From Adiantum capillus-veneris (taxonomy: Eukaryota; Streptophyta; Polypodiopsida; Polypodiales; Pteridaceae): a DNA stretch of 64,000 nucleotides. The stretch spans positions 23,448,896 through 23,512,895 of the forward strand of contig CM043960.1 of NCBI GenBank assembly GCA_014529385.2. Reading direction: 5' to 3'. Position numbers and translations under genes: made by a program. The notes under the pieces are model-generated. The model did no database searches and was not told the origin of the DNA. It was given only the letters and a program-made list of their open reading frames with translations. This document shows, one piece after another, positions 46,061-58,199 of this stretch (the first letter of the stretch is position 1; each line of letters opens with the position of its first letter).

Positions 46061-47288
46061 AACATGGATCGCAATCCATATTGGGAAGAATTTTGAAATT
46101 CTAACTTAGGGAAGTTGTTCCTGGGCATATGGGGATGCTACTAAGCAATTTTCTATGGATTTAGGTTGGAGGTACATGGATCGCGATCCATGTTGGGTAA
46201 CATTTTGGAAATCTGATGAAACCATCTGGTAGGGTTCATCTAGATGATGCTATGGTCTAAATTTTTTGGGATTTGGATCAATGGTTTGACACTTGGGGTA
46301 AATTTTGGAAATCTGTTGCAGACTAAATGATTTTTGGCATTTTGAAGTGGATTTGGGATTCAAATGGATTGAAACTTCATGGCTTGGCTTTCTTGAACAT
46401 ATTGGGTCAGATGGCTTGGTTTTTGCTTTGATTGGGTAAAAAGGTATATGGATCGTGATCCATGTTGGACATAATTTTGATACAGTTCTTTTGCACATAT
46501 GTTCCTATAGGTTTTCCTAGTACACTGGTGAAATATTTTTAAGTTTGGATATGTTTCTCCTTAGTTTGCCCCGTTTTCTAGTTTATGGCCATGTTTTTTC
46601 CGTCTTGACCATATCTATTTCTTGCAACCCTTTTTGGACACATGTTTTACGTGAGATCTATCATTGTCTTGATTCCCGATGGTTTAGGTCTGTAGTTCAT
46701 AGCTTTGTCTGGCTCCCTGTCAAATTACATCAAAAATTGAATCCATTTGAGGAGACAAAATGATTCCTGCAATTATCACCATTTTGCAAGTAATCCTTTG
46801 CTTAGTTTTGATCCTAACACCATCCTTGAGTTACGTTTGCTTGTTGATAGGCTCCAAGGAGAGTGTGAAGTCTCCCTATTGGCTCTAACAGCAATTTGAA
46901 AACTTGTCAGGAACTCTTTCTTTAGCCCTTCTTTATAAGTCTTGATGGCATCCCAGCATTTGACCTCTCATGAGTTTTTTTCTAGGCTCCCACCTTTTTT
47001 CCTTTTGAGAATGACCAAAGGACAATTTGCAGACTGAAAGTAGCAATCCAGGAGGATTTGATGATCTTAAGAGCACTTTTTGTGATCATTTTTGCAACAT
47101 CAGTACTATTTTTACATTGCCCAGCTAGTGAGCTAGTTCTGCCCTGATTTTGGCAAAAAGGAACATGGATTGCGATCCATGTTGGGATGCATTTTGAAAA
47201 ACTAGTTATAGGAGTTTGGCCATCTATGGGTGCTCCTGTATAATTTTTCCTATTTTTAGGGTTTGAGAACATGGATTGCGATCCTTGT
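46061..47288. repeat. Five copies of a 20-bp palindrome (ACATGGATCGCGATCCATGT family)
   Basis: Copies at 46061-46084, 46174-46193 (perfect), 46445-46466, 47163-47182 and 47269-47288. Two are preceded by the same TTTTGGCAAAAAGGA. They lie in the spacer between the protease/linker and the 3' ORF. Two more copies (61782-61801 perfect, 62065-62084) are in the element's 5' leader. Confidence 0.85.
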
Positions 47289-47585
47289 TCCACCACCTTT
47301 TGCTGATGTTTTTATCCTGCCTGATTTTGTCAGCTATTTAGGGTCTACTGGTCAAATATTTTTGGTTTTTGATTGGTTTTGGACTTTCCCATTGGCCCTG
47401 TTAGCTTGCCAATTTTGTGACTTTGTACAACTCTGATATGTTGTTTTGACCACGTTGATGCAGTATGGGACATACACACATGCTCTTGCAAGGTTAATGA
47501 TCATACCTGTCAAATTTGGTGAAGTAAGATCCACCGAGGTGGTCGCAGCGGGCAGAAAAAATCCAAAAACTCTATGCCCCCGTGG

Positions 47586-47631
<46 letters not shown>

Positions 47632-47861
47632 ATGCAAATGAGCTTATGTTGCCCAATTTGACTAGATGTTCCTAGTCTACCCGGAATGCCCCATTTATAC
47701 TTACCTCCATTGATTATATCTTGTTGTTCATATCACCTGTGGCTCAAACCGTTCATCATTCTGACACTCGGTTGACAAATGGTGTTTGATCTGCAGTTTT
47801 AATCCGTTAGAAGTTGGCTCAAAATTTATCTTGTGTCGAATCCTTCCATATTCACCATGTT
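47289..47861. other. Spacer of the Athila-like element with a (GT)n tract
   Basis: No supported gene; a (GT)n run of about 46 bp is at 47586-47631. The sequence continues at 57866 after the next insertion. Confidence 0.45.
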
Positions 47862-47866
47862 CGAAG
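47862..47866. repeat. Target-site duplication CGAAG, left
   Basis: CGAAG before the LTR at 47867; repeated at 57861-57865. Confidence 0.9.
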
Positions 47867-48207
47867 TGTTGAGATGCGAGTTTTGTTGCATCTCTTATGT
47901 GAACAGTCTCTTCCACCTAGAAAAGCCTTATGAGTTAAGCCATGTGAAAAGCCTCTTGCAGCCTTTGTAAAGAGAAAACCACTTGTATTGTGCATTGGCA
48001 GCCACCTTTTGTGCTCATGTGTCAAAAGGCTGCCTATTTGTAGAGCCTATATAGAGGCAGGTTTTGCTGACTAATATTAAGCTTTATCATTTGCAAGTAT
48101 AGTCTATATTGTACTGTATAATAGTTTTTCTCTCAAGCTCTACACTAACCTCTCCAAGCATGCTTATGCCATGAATGGGACACTAACCTATCCACCTTAA
48201 CCCTACA
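47867..48207 (+). repeat. Left LTR, 341 bp
   Basis: Begins TGTTGAGATGCGAG and ends TTAACCCTACA. TATA box TATATAG at 48048-48054. Very similar to 57523-57860. Confidence 0.93.
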
Positions 48208-48209
48208 AC

Positions 48210-48221
48210 TGGTATCAGAGC
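48210..48221 (+). other. Primer-binding site for initiator-Met tRNA
   Basis: TGGTATCAGAGC two bases after the left LTR. Confidence 0.95.
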
Positions 48222-48579
48222 TAGTCTTAGATTAGTATCTCCTACTCTAATTAGATCCTAAGATTTTTTCTATGCTAGATTGCATTGGCACCTACTCTAA
48301 TAAGCCATGCAATTACTAACCACACTTCCATGCATTTGCATATATATTAGCGAGTTGATGGAATTGACATTTGTAGCATGATTGTTGCATCATTAGCATC
48401 AATAATCAGGTCAATTTTATGCATTTTGTGTGCATATTTGGCTTTGGTCTACTGCAAATTTGCGAGCTTTCTTTGAATTCTCAAGTGTGCATGCTCATAG
48501 TGCATAATTATGAGCCCTCAAGCTTTTAAATTATCAGAGGCTAAGTCGCTTAAGTGGGATTTCATGTGTGTATATGGGT

Positions 48580-48581
<2 letters not shown>

Positions 48582-48633
<52 letters not shown>
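48582..48633. repeat. (GA)n microsatellite
   Basis: About 26 GA units. Confidence 0.95.
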
Positions 48634-48635
<2 letters not shown>

Positions 48636-51600
48636 TAGCGTGTCTGTGTTACTATTAGTGGGAGCCACCCTTTGCATAAACAATCCTTATTTTGCAAAGG
48701 GAAATTTGGGGGAGCATCTCTTCAAAAGCTCCCTGCCATCTGTTGTCTTCACTTGCAATCAACACCAGAAAAGGCCACGTGCAACAAGAGGAGTTGACGC
48801 GGATGCTCATGTGCTTCACCGCCATCTCATAAAGCTCCCTTTTAGGTTGACCTGCCTGGGGCTAGAAAAAGACATTTTTCCTAACTGATCAAAATAAGGG
48901 GAAACTTGAAATTCTCCCGGTTTTCAGGTCAAAATTTGAAGCTTTTATCGATAATTACACTAAAACTTGTGTAAATTTGCTGGTTTCTTAAAGGCAAGCT
49001 TAAAATCTAACCGGGATTTTATAATTTCAGCCGGTTAAAATACACTAGACCCCGGTTTTTTTTTAACCTGCCTATGGACTTCTGCTTTTGGCCTTGTGCC
49101 AATTCAGCACCCGGTGCCCCTTGCTGCCTTCACAACCTCACAATCCGCCACCAATGAGCTGACAATCTTGGAAAAGCATCCATGATTTTGAAGAGCTCCC
49201 GACACTCTCAAGCCTACCTCCTTCTCTACCCAATTGCCCTTATCTGCCTGCAGTGGCTCCACCAACCCATCATCCTTTGGCCAAGCATTGCCCTCATCTG
49301 CTGTAGCCCTATCGACGCCTTGGTGAAGCCCGCCACCTTGCCCATTGCTATTGCCAAATTGTGCCGAACACTCGTAGCAGGAGGAATCCCAAAATCCGAG
49401 CAAGCCAAACCGAGCGAACTATAAACCGAGCAAAACCCTTGATGTTTATGATACGTATCCACAAAATGGTCAACTCACAATTTAGGGTTGTTGTTAATTG
49501 GATACACATCCACCATCATATAATTTTTTAGATAGAAAATCTCTAATTGAGTCACTTGTTTACATGGCAAGTTAAAATTTTATGAAATCCATGCATGTCA
49601 AAGAGCTTGTATCAAAAAATGGTTATTTTAGTGATTGAAAAATCTTCTCATATATGCATAAAAAAGATACTATAATAGCATCAACAAAAAAATAGCATAG
49701 AGTAGTGGCTTGTTTTAGTGAGAAGCAACAAACATATATATGTACTAGAGAATTATTGCATCTTCAGCTCAGATGTTGATCCTCCAAACTATTTTTGACT
49801 TGACATCCATTTTTGAAAAAAACATTTCCAAACCTTTAAGGTTTCATATTCACCATCGCACCTCTTGGAATCACTTTACTTTTGTTTGAGTAGCATGATG
49901 CATTAACTCATGAGCCCAAGATTCAAGTCCAAGCACCTACATAAATGTAACACAAATATGTTTATAATGCATATATGCACATCTCTTGCAGATGCACCTT
50001 AGTAAAATTAAAATTGCCGTCGAGTATGTCACTCCCTTTGCACTATCATAACAAAGAAATCATTTGTTCTATTAAATATAAAAATGACCTCTAGTACTAA
50101 CTTTATAGCCATGGTTCTCTACCCAAGTTAATCGTGCTTTTAAATTTCTCACTAACTTCGATCTCCATGTCACAATCTTTCTATCTCAAAACTTGGGATG
50201 GAATTCACTTGGAGCTAATTTTTGGGCAATCAAAATATAGCCAATGTCATGCACTTGGTTTGCCTTATGAGGTTGCAGGTGCATACATTAAGAGTAATAT
50301 AGCCATCATAATAAATTGGGAAATCTTCAATAAACACAACTTTCTTAGTTGAATGAAGTGCAATGCATAAATTCCTTTGCATCTGCATACATTTTATCTT
50401 ATCAATCACACTAGTATGCACAACAAAGGAGGAGTTTTGGTCAGTGTCCACTTGAGCTATTATTGTGTTTTTGACCAAAACACTTTTGTTCAATTCATAT
50501 TTTTTATATGAAAATTTTAGAACAAGTGCAATTCATGTCGATCAAGTATGAAGGTTTCTTCACTTCCGTTTAAAATTGTGGCTTCCATCTTCACTTTTGA
50601 TCCCAATAATGTCCAATGAATGGAGGTCAACATGCTCTCCATCAAGCTAGAAATATGCTTTCAAAGTAGAAACATACACTTGAAAACATCTATTTTCAAG
50701 CATACACACTAGCTTTTGACCAAGGCAACGAGCGAATATTAATACTGAAGGAAACTCTACTCATTGAGTGGCTTGATTAGATTCCAAGAAAATAGGACAC
50801 CCACATGTAGTTTTTTTATTTTGATATGGTATCACTAAAGCAATGTTCGAGAAAGATTTGCGTCAATTTAACCTGGAGCTACTTGAAAATCAATCTTCTT
50901 TGGTTTTAAAAAAAACAAAAAGGAAGTAAAGATCACATGAAAACAACTCATAAATCTTGCAAATTTGCAAAAACCTACTAGTATTTCCAATTTTCATCTT
51001 TACAAGGAGAAAAAAATTCTCAAAAACTATAATGAAAATTGCATGTTTAAATTTTTATTTGAAACCATAACTCTATTGTTGGTTGCGATGTTTTAAAATA
51101 GCAGGTATGACTAAGGTGTAGAGTATTTTTAACTACCCTCTAGAATTTTCACAAAATCTTGGGTAGATTCCAAGCTTGTGTTGAGGAAAAGTGGTAAGAT
51201 TCTACAAGTACATACTAGTGTAAATACTAACAAATGCTTCAAATTTTAGCCTGAATAATTAAGTGTACCCTTATTTTTTGCTATTTAGAAAATATGTTTT
51301 TGGCAAGCCTGCTACGGAAGATCTGGAATGTTGCAGCTGTCAGCCAATTGCCAATCTCTCTCTCTCTCTCTCTAAACCCTCAAGACACACTCCCAATATT
51401 TTTTTTATTAATGTGTACTTGTTCTGCGCCTGAACTGAAGCCCTTGTCAATCCCCCCTCTCCTTTGCCCCGCAACAACCCCTCCAATGGATCGCCACCCT
51501 TCAGTGTAATTGAGGAGTTCAATGTTTGGCGTAGAGCTTGCCTAAGTTGTTGCATCCATTAAAGCTCTCACCACTGTCATCCAGAGGAGAGAGGCAACCA

Positions 51601-51832
51601 CCATGATGGGTCTTGAGAAAGAGCTCCATAATGCTTCTGAAGCACTAAAGGTACCCTATCTAACATCAATAATGTTGTGTTCTGTATAACTCTGTTCAAG
51701 GTGTAGATTGTTCCATGCAAGACAATGTTAGTTTAGAAAATATCATCAACCGAGTAATTTGCATGCGGTACCTTCACACATGAAAGAAAAGTTGGCTGGA
51801 TTGGATGGCATTGTAGAAAACTCTAGTAAAGA
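48634..51832. other. Element interior without recognised gene
   Basis: No frame with convincing protein character on either strand. The word CCGAGCGAACTATAAACCGAGC near 49400-49430 has a loose inverted counterpart (GCTCGGTTTTGAGCTCGCTCGG) near 56318-56340. A short (CT)n run is at 51355-51375. Confidence 0.4.
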
Positions 51833-52053
51833 ACCCGGGGCGGCCACTTTTTAGAATGTGTATGATATCACGTGAGTTAACCGGAGAGGATTATTAAAAG
51901 ACCAAAATGTATAAAAGTGTATACATACAGAGGGGGGTGGGGGTTTGCTAAATAGGCTCACAGTGTAAGTATAGTATGTATATTGGGGTATTATTAATTA
52001 CCTCTTGAACGCACGTGATATAGGGGTCTTTTGATAAGTGGCTGCCCCGGGGT
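51833..52053. mobile_element. MITE-like element, 221 bp, with inverted ends
   Basis: Left end ACCCGGGGCGGCCACTT and right end AAGTGGCTGCCCCGGGGT are inverted copies with one mismatch. Pairing resumes inwards through ATATCACGTG (51870-51880) and CACGTGATAT (about 52013-52022). No coding. I found no clean target duplication, so the superfamily is undecided. Confidence 0.6.
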
Positions 52054-52209
52054 AAATAATGACCTATTTTTATCAGCCATCGATATGCAAGGACCAAACA
52101 ACTCTCGCTCCCTCCACCAGATCGTTTGGATGCATTTCTATGATCAAACCACGTGTCATTTGCTTGTCTTACGACCACATGGCTCGTCTAGTTGCCTCTC
52201 ACGCCTCAG

Positions 52210-52386
52210 GTACAACAGAGGGGATAACTATGCAAAGTCCTAATGACTTTGCAGCTAAGCTTATCAGCCTACCTTACCCCCCACCATATCTGGATCCTCA
52301 AGTCAGAGGCAGTGCTTTATTGCAAGGTGTAATTAACTATGCTTCTGGTGCACCTGGAATTCTCTGAAGCAGCGGCTTTAACTTTG
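52210..52386 (+). pseudogene. GDSL-esterase/lipase-like exon fragment
   Basis: After an acceptor-like GCCTCAG (52203-52209) the sequence encodes PNDFAAKLISLPYPPPYLDP and GVINYASGAPGIL. In plant GDSL esterases the FIA-x-x-LGLP-PPYL segment followed by G-x-NYASG-AGIL is a conserved landmark of the second exon. A TGA at 52365-52367 breaks the frame, and a donor-like TTTGTAAGC follows the next few codons. Only this exon is visible. The catalytic GDS block is not seen. Probably captured from a host gene. Confidence 0.6.
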
Positions 52387-52522
52387 TAAGCGTCCATTGC
52401 TCTCTACATATTTGAGTAGCATGCAACATTAATGAAATCAATCCATGGTGTAACTTTGTAAGCGTCCATTGCTCTCTGCATATTTGAGTAGCATGCAACA
52501 TTAGTGAAATCAATCCATGGTG
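52379..52522. repeat. 72-bp tandem duplication
   Basis: TAACTTTGTAAGCGTCCATT to ATCCATGGTG occurs at 52379-52450 and 52451-52522 with two or three differences. It includes the exon end and donor of the GDSL-like fragment. Confidence 0.92.
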
Positions 52523-53040
52523 TCATTTGTGATTAATATGATTCTCAGCTATCATTAGGTGTAGATGCATCATTATACTATTAATGTGATTCTTTACATG
52601 TCATATTACCCTTGCCTATTAAAAGGAATGAGATGGGAGAACTCGAACTCAGATAGACAAAATTCATCGACTCTATGAACTCACGTCTAACCACAAGAGC
52701 AGCAAGCCTCGACGGCTTCGTCGCATCCCCATTACGTTTAAAAAAAAGCTGTCCGCGCCCTACCGTCAACTCCTAGATGGACAGGAAACTCCTCAAGCAC
52801 ACTCTCTCTCTCTCTATGACTGCAATCTGAATTGAATCACCTACTGGCAGTGATTGATGGTGGATGCAATTCTCTTACCTGTTTTTAGTGCATTTTTCTA
52901 CTATTGGAAGTGATAAATGCTTGCAGACAGCAGGTATGGCGAAGTGGCATGTATCAATCAAATTTTCTTAGAATCCCACTTTGCACTACTTTAAGAGCGT
53001 AAGTTGTGCTTAGCATTAGCTCTCAAAATTTCCACTACCA

Positions 53041-53370
53041 AGAGGCTGGAGAACCTTATAGCATTTCATGCACGCAAACACTTTTACTGTCAAGAGGTGT
53101 GTCGAGGATGGAGAATCTTGTAGCCTTGCATGCACGCCGCAGACACTCTTACTGCAGGTACAACACTAGACGGGATAGCTGTGAGAACCTTGTAGCCTTG
53201 CATGCTGCGCACAGATTTTGTGTATGGAGGTTGGAGAACCTTGCAGGAGCCTTGCATGCTGCACGCAGATACCATACTGCAGCAGCCTTGCATGCTGCGC
53301 ACAGATACTGTGTATGGAGGTTGGAGAACCTTGCAGTAGCCTTGCATGCTGCACGCAGATACCGTACTGC
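53041..53370. repeat. Minisatellite of about 40-bp units
   Basis: The block GAGAACCTTG(C/T)AG..GCCTTGCATGC(T)GC..CGCAGATAC recurs at least five times, alternating with GTGTATGGAGGTTGGAGAACC. It creates a repetitive frame (LHAARRY) in three phases, which I regard as a by-product. Confidence 0.85.
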
Positions 53371-53589
53371 CTTGCTAAGTTTCATACTGTTAATAGCGAG
53401 TTGACACGACCCCTATTGTTAATATCGAGTTCATCTTCTGTATGCTATACATGCTCAACGCGTCCAACCTGGCGCTGCTCATTGCATGACAACGATGGAC
53501 ACTGAACCTTTGCTTGTCGCAGTTGACACAAACTCCTAATCATTGCGCGCATCTAGGAGTTGAGACCAACATGCTGCTCATTTATGACT

Positions 53590-53720
53590 CTCCGTTCACC
53601 TGCCTCTAGCCATCCACGTCGGCGTGGATGGCTTGAGGTAGTTTGCAAGCCAATCTCACGACTCGCCATTCACTTGCCTCTAGCCATCCACGCCGGCGTG
53701 GATGGCTTGACGTAGTACTC
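53590..53720. repeat. Tandem duplication with a 24-bp palindrome
   Basis: Two copies of TGCCTCTAGCCATCCACG..GGCGTGGATGGCTTGA. The second core, GCCATCCACGCC/GGCGTGGATGGC at 53683-53706, is a perfect 24-bp palindrome; the first (53609-53632) has one mismatched pair. Confidence 0.92.
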
Positions 53721-53785
53721 AGGCATTTTATAAGAGGCATGTTCCCACCACTTAAGCAACTCTCTCCATTAAAAATTGAGTTTTC

Positions 53786-54068
53786 TCTTGCGCAATCTTT
53801 TCAAAAATGCCATTGACGAAGGAATTCATGATGCCCATGGCCTTAGAGGAGATACCTTTGTCCGGATGCACCTGCTTGAGAACTTTGAAGATGTAAATCT
53901 TGTAGGTCTTGGTGCCCTGGCCTTCTTCTTCTTCTTCTTCTTGTCACTCCCTTCCTTAGCAGTAGCAGGTTTCTTCCCAACCGGCTTCTTAACCGCCTTG
54001 ACACCCTTCTGTGCCTTTTACTCGACTTCTGTAGTGGAAGTCGCACTTTCCTTTGATTTGGGCACCAT
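53786..54068 (-). pseudogene. Histone H2B pseudogene, N-terminal half
   Basis: The minus strand starts MVPKSKESATSTTEVE, has a TAA at 54018-54020, continues through the basic tail ([20 protein letters not shown]) and, after a one-base shift near 53930, reads [32 protein letters not shown] and IFEKIAQE, the first two helices of the plant H2B histone fold. Homology ends near 53786, so the C-terminal half is missing. No intron is seen, as in functional H2B genes. It is antisense to the retrotransposon that carries it. Confidence 0.9.
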
Positions 54069-54099
54069 TCGAACTCTGCGAAATTGAACACCAGAGACA

Positions 54100-54102
<3 letters not shown>

Positions 54103-54137
<35 letters not shown>

Positions 54138-54200
54138 AAAACTCTCTGAGAGAGCACGCCGGGTGCTGAGAGCACGCGGGGTGCTCTCTCAAAGAGTTTT

Positions 54201-54295
<95 letters not shown>
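54103..54295. repeat. Long inverted repeat with (CT)n / (GA)n arms
   Basis: The left arm 54131-54157 (CTCTCTAAAAACTCTCTGAG...) pairs with 54181-54207 with one mismatch over 27 bp and a 23-bp loop. Outside the arms, (CT)n at 54103-54136 faces (GA)n at 54202-54295, so the stem can extend much further. Confidence 0.9.
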
Positions 54296-54298
<3 letters not shown>

Positions 54299-54651
54299 AT
54301 CAGCATTCGGGATTTTGAGTTGAGAAAATCAATTTCATAAATATACAAAATCCCCTATACGATAGATCCAAATAGAATTTTTTTCAAAATAACCGCCATT
54401 ATTTTCAATTTAACTCTAATCCTTCTTTCCCTCCAGTCAACCCAATGTTTTGATTTTTCAACCGGCTCAATTCTAAGCTGAGACACACTTTTCCCAAGCA
54501 GTGGCTTCAATGGTTGCCAATTTGTGAGTAACCTATAACCAGCCGTGCTACATTCTTGTGAGAAATACGAGCAATTGTGTAATTAATTAGATATAGGACT
54601 TAAATTTTGTGAGAGCCTGAAAAAGTATACCACAAGTGTCACTTTTCTTGT

Positions 54652-54835
54652 CGTGGTCTACCATTCCCAATGCCTAGGAGCAGGAAGGGTGCAACTGGTT
54701 GGCAACGAGTTGCACCCTTTTTTTTTCCATCACAAGTTTCTGATTGTTTATCGTGGTCTATCGTTTCTTACTTGCTCCACCCTTGCGCCTAGGAGCAGGG
54801 AGGGTGCAATTGGTTGCCAACTAGTTGAGCCCTTT
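54652..54835. repeat. Diverged tandem duplication of about 95 bp
   Basis: TCGTGGTCTA ... GCCTAGGAGCAGG(A/G)AGGGTGCAA(C/T)TGGTTG ... CCCTTTTT occurs at about 54650-54725 and 54751-54837. Confidence 0.8.
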
Positions 54836-54870
54836 TTCTCCAGTTTCTCATGACTTGGCCTAGAGAATTG

Positions 54871-55059
54871 TGAAAACTCAAAGAGCCCTCTCTAAAAAAG
54901 AACTCACTGAATGAGTTCACACCGGCACCGATTCTTTCAGAGAGGCTTTTTTAGATATATATATTAATATATATATATAGTGAGAACTCAAAGAGCTCTC
55001 TCTATAAAAAAACTCACTGAATGAGTTCACACAGGTACTGATTCTTTCAGAGAGGCTTT
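54871..55059. repeat. Tandem duplication of about 108 bp followed by (TA)n(TAGA)n
   Basis: GTGA(A/G)AACTCAAAGAGC..TCTCT and CACTGAATGAGTTCACAC..G and GATTCTTTCAGAGAGGCTTTT occur at 54871-54950 and 54979-55059. Then (TA)n and about nine TAGA units run to about 55118. Confidence 0.88.
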
Positions 55060-55080
55060 TATATATATATATATATATAT

Positions 55081-55956
<876 letters not shown>

Positions 55957-56204
55957 TCTAAGCATCTTCTCAGCATTCTTCCCAGTGGACAGACATGACA
56001 ACTCTTGGTTTGGCAAGTCCCTATCGTCTACAAAACAATGTGCTATCAATATGATGCAACCCTTTCCCTCATCTGGCTAGCAAGATTTCCATACCACCTT
56101 GTCTTGAGCAGATACAAGCTCAAAAGAGACTAAATTTTATCGCAAATAAATTATGGCCTTATTGACATCTGCCTCTATATGAGTTTTGAGAAATCTCTCT
56201 CGGT

Positions 56205-56222
56205 CTCTCTCTCTCTCTCTCT

Positions 56223-56265
<43 letters not shown>

Positions 56266-56275
56266 CTCTCTCTAG
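56205..56275. repeat. (CT)n-(CA)n-(CT)n microsatellite
   Basis: CTCTCTCTCT, then about 19 CA units, then a short CT run. Confidence 0.93.
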
Positions 56276-57340
56276 AGAAGAAGTATACATATCCTTGAGC
56301 AACTCACTTAATAATTTTGCTCGGTTTTGAGCTCGCTCGGATAAGTTTGCTCGATGTTTGGTAGAACTCCGTAGCAGCATCTCCACCCACTGCAGAAATA
56401 TGCCATCATTCTGCTCCTGAACTGCGATTCAAGTGCCTCTCAAGCCCTGCCAAGTCGACATCTGCAATTTGCCTTGCCCTGCTCTTCGATAGTAGTCATC
56501 CAACTTGCCATCAGAACCACACTCTGCTCGTTGATCCTCTACCATTGACAAGCACTGTGCAGGCTTATTTCACCCCCATTTCACTGAATTTATTTAGTTA
56601 TTTCAAAGCCAGAGTTCCCACTACATGAAGACTTCATCCACCAAGAGCCAAGACCACCAAAAGCTTTAAGACAATATCACTTTAGCATCTGAAATGAATG
56701 TATCATTTAGTATGGCACACAGAGGCACAATACCAAGCAATTGTATGTATGAAACATGTCACAACCTTTCTCAAAATAAACATGATGTATGCAACACAAG
56801 TGCACCAAGACACATGGGTTCCAGACAATGCCTACACAAGATGTGTATGGTAAGACCCCCCATGAGCACACACGCAAGCATCACATTTGACATGTATGTG
56901 CCACGAAGTTTTCATCCTCTACAAACTGCACCAACAACATCAAAGAATATCAAGATCTATATCAACATGAAAATGATGAAAGCGTCGACACATGACGAAG
57001 CTCACAACATCAAAACAAAGGGATAGCAGTTGGAGGACGTTTTCCAACACATTCAATATAATTTCAAAGTCCTGTCGCATAGCATAAAATAATCTGAGGG
57101 CTTTTTCCCACGTGGTTTTTCCCTCCACTGTACATATATTGTGCATTGTATCTTCTTTTGCATTTTGCATTGTTTAAAAATATCAACAGCATCACAATGT
57201 AGCAGAACAACGACACATTGGCTACTACAACAACTGGCGAAAAGACCAAAGTAAAACAACTTTTGCTGGATTTTCTCCCCAGCAAACAAAAAACGACGTG
57301 TGCTGTGAGCATTATCTCTCTTGTGTACCTTACCCTCTAT
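56276..57340. other. Element interior without recognised gene
   Basis: A few medium-length frames on both strands (for example 56694-57026 +) have no recognisable motif. Nothing supported. Confidence 0.4.
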
Positions 57341-57348
57341 TTGTGCCA

Positions 57349-57522
57349 GGGGAGGCTTGTGTGTACCTATATTCTGATGTTTTGTATGCCTACACCCTTT
57401 GTGTCTAGGGGAGGCAACTTTGTCTTCAAGGGGAGGCTTGTGAATTGTGTGCCTCACCCTACTGTGTTTTGAGGGGAGGATTGTGTGAGTGATATGCAAC
57501 CAAAACTCACATAGGGGAGGAT
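57349..57522 (+). repeat. Repeated polypurine-tract-like words before the right LTR
   Basis: AGGGGAGG(C/A)(T/A) occurs near 57349, 57405, 57428, 57472 and 57512; the last (ATAGGGGAGGAT, 57511-57522) abuts the LTR and is the true polypurine tract. Three of the others are followed by TTGTG, resembling the LTR start TTGTTG. Confidence 0.75.
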
Positions 57523-57860
57523 TGTTGGGATGCGAGTTTTGCATCTCTTATGTGAACAGTCTCTTCCACCTAGAAAAGCCTTATGAGTCAAGCCATGTGA
57601 AAAGCCTCTTGCAACCTTTGTAAAGAGAAAGCCACTTGTATTGTGCATTGGCAACCACCTTTTGTGCTCATGTGTCAAAAGGCTGCCTATTTGTAAAGCC
57701 TATATAGAGGCAGGTTCTACTAAATAATATTAAGCTTTATCATTTGCAAGTATAGTCTATATTGTACTGTGCAATAGTTTCTCTCTCAAGCTCTACACTA
57801 AACTCTCCAAGCATGCTTATGCCATGAATGGCACACTAACCTATCCACCTTAACCCTACA
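57523..57860 (+). repeat. Right LTR, 338 bp
   Basis: Begins TGTTGGGATGCGAG and ends TTAACCCTACA; followed by CGAAG (57861-57865). Confidence 0.93.
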
Positions 57861-57865
57861 CGAAG

Positions 57866-58199
57866 TCCTTGATTTGAAGTTTCGGCGTTTGCTTTCAAAA
57901 GTCAATTCCGACTTTCGTGGCTCGACTTATCAATTTTTGTTGATTATCTGTCGTTTTTTGCTTTTTTGTAAAAGAAAATTGTTTACAATCATTATGGGTC
58001 GGCCAAAAATTAGCCAAAATTAGTGTAGCCTCCCTTATATACATACTCCTATTCTGGTATTGGATGGTGACAATATGGCTCATGATTATGCCAACTAAGA
58101 GTTTGTATGGCTCTGAAAAACTTGTTTTAAAGAAGAAGAAAGGATTTTTTTTTTTTGATAATAATAATATACAAATGATAATCCTGTCGCATTTTCCCC
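57866..58199. other. Spacer of the Athila-like element, right of the insertion
   Basis: AT-rich, no supported frame. Continues the sequence broken at 47866. Confidence 0.4.

Noticed and set aside
46061..47288. Palindromes as bacterial-style operators or terminators
   Set aside because: The context is a eukaryotic retrotransposon without T-runs or operon structure; they are better treated as an element-specific repeat.
49104..49462. Overlapping ORFs on both strands
   Set aside because: Locally GC-richer stretch open in several frames; I see no motif and no conserved frame.
53006..53505. Possible repetitive protein (LHAARRY units)
   Set aside because: Open in three frames because the minisatellite unit lacks stops; no start context or conserved frame.
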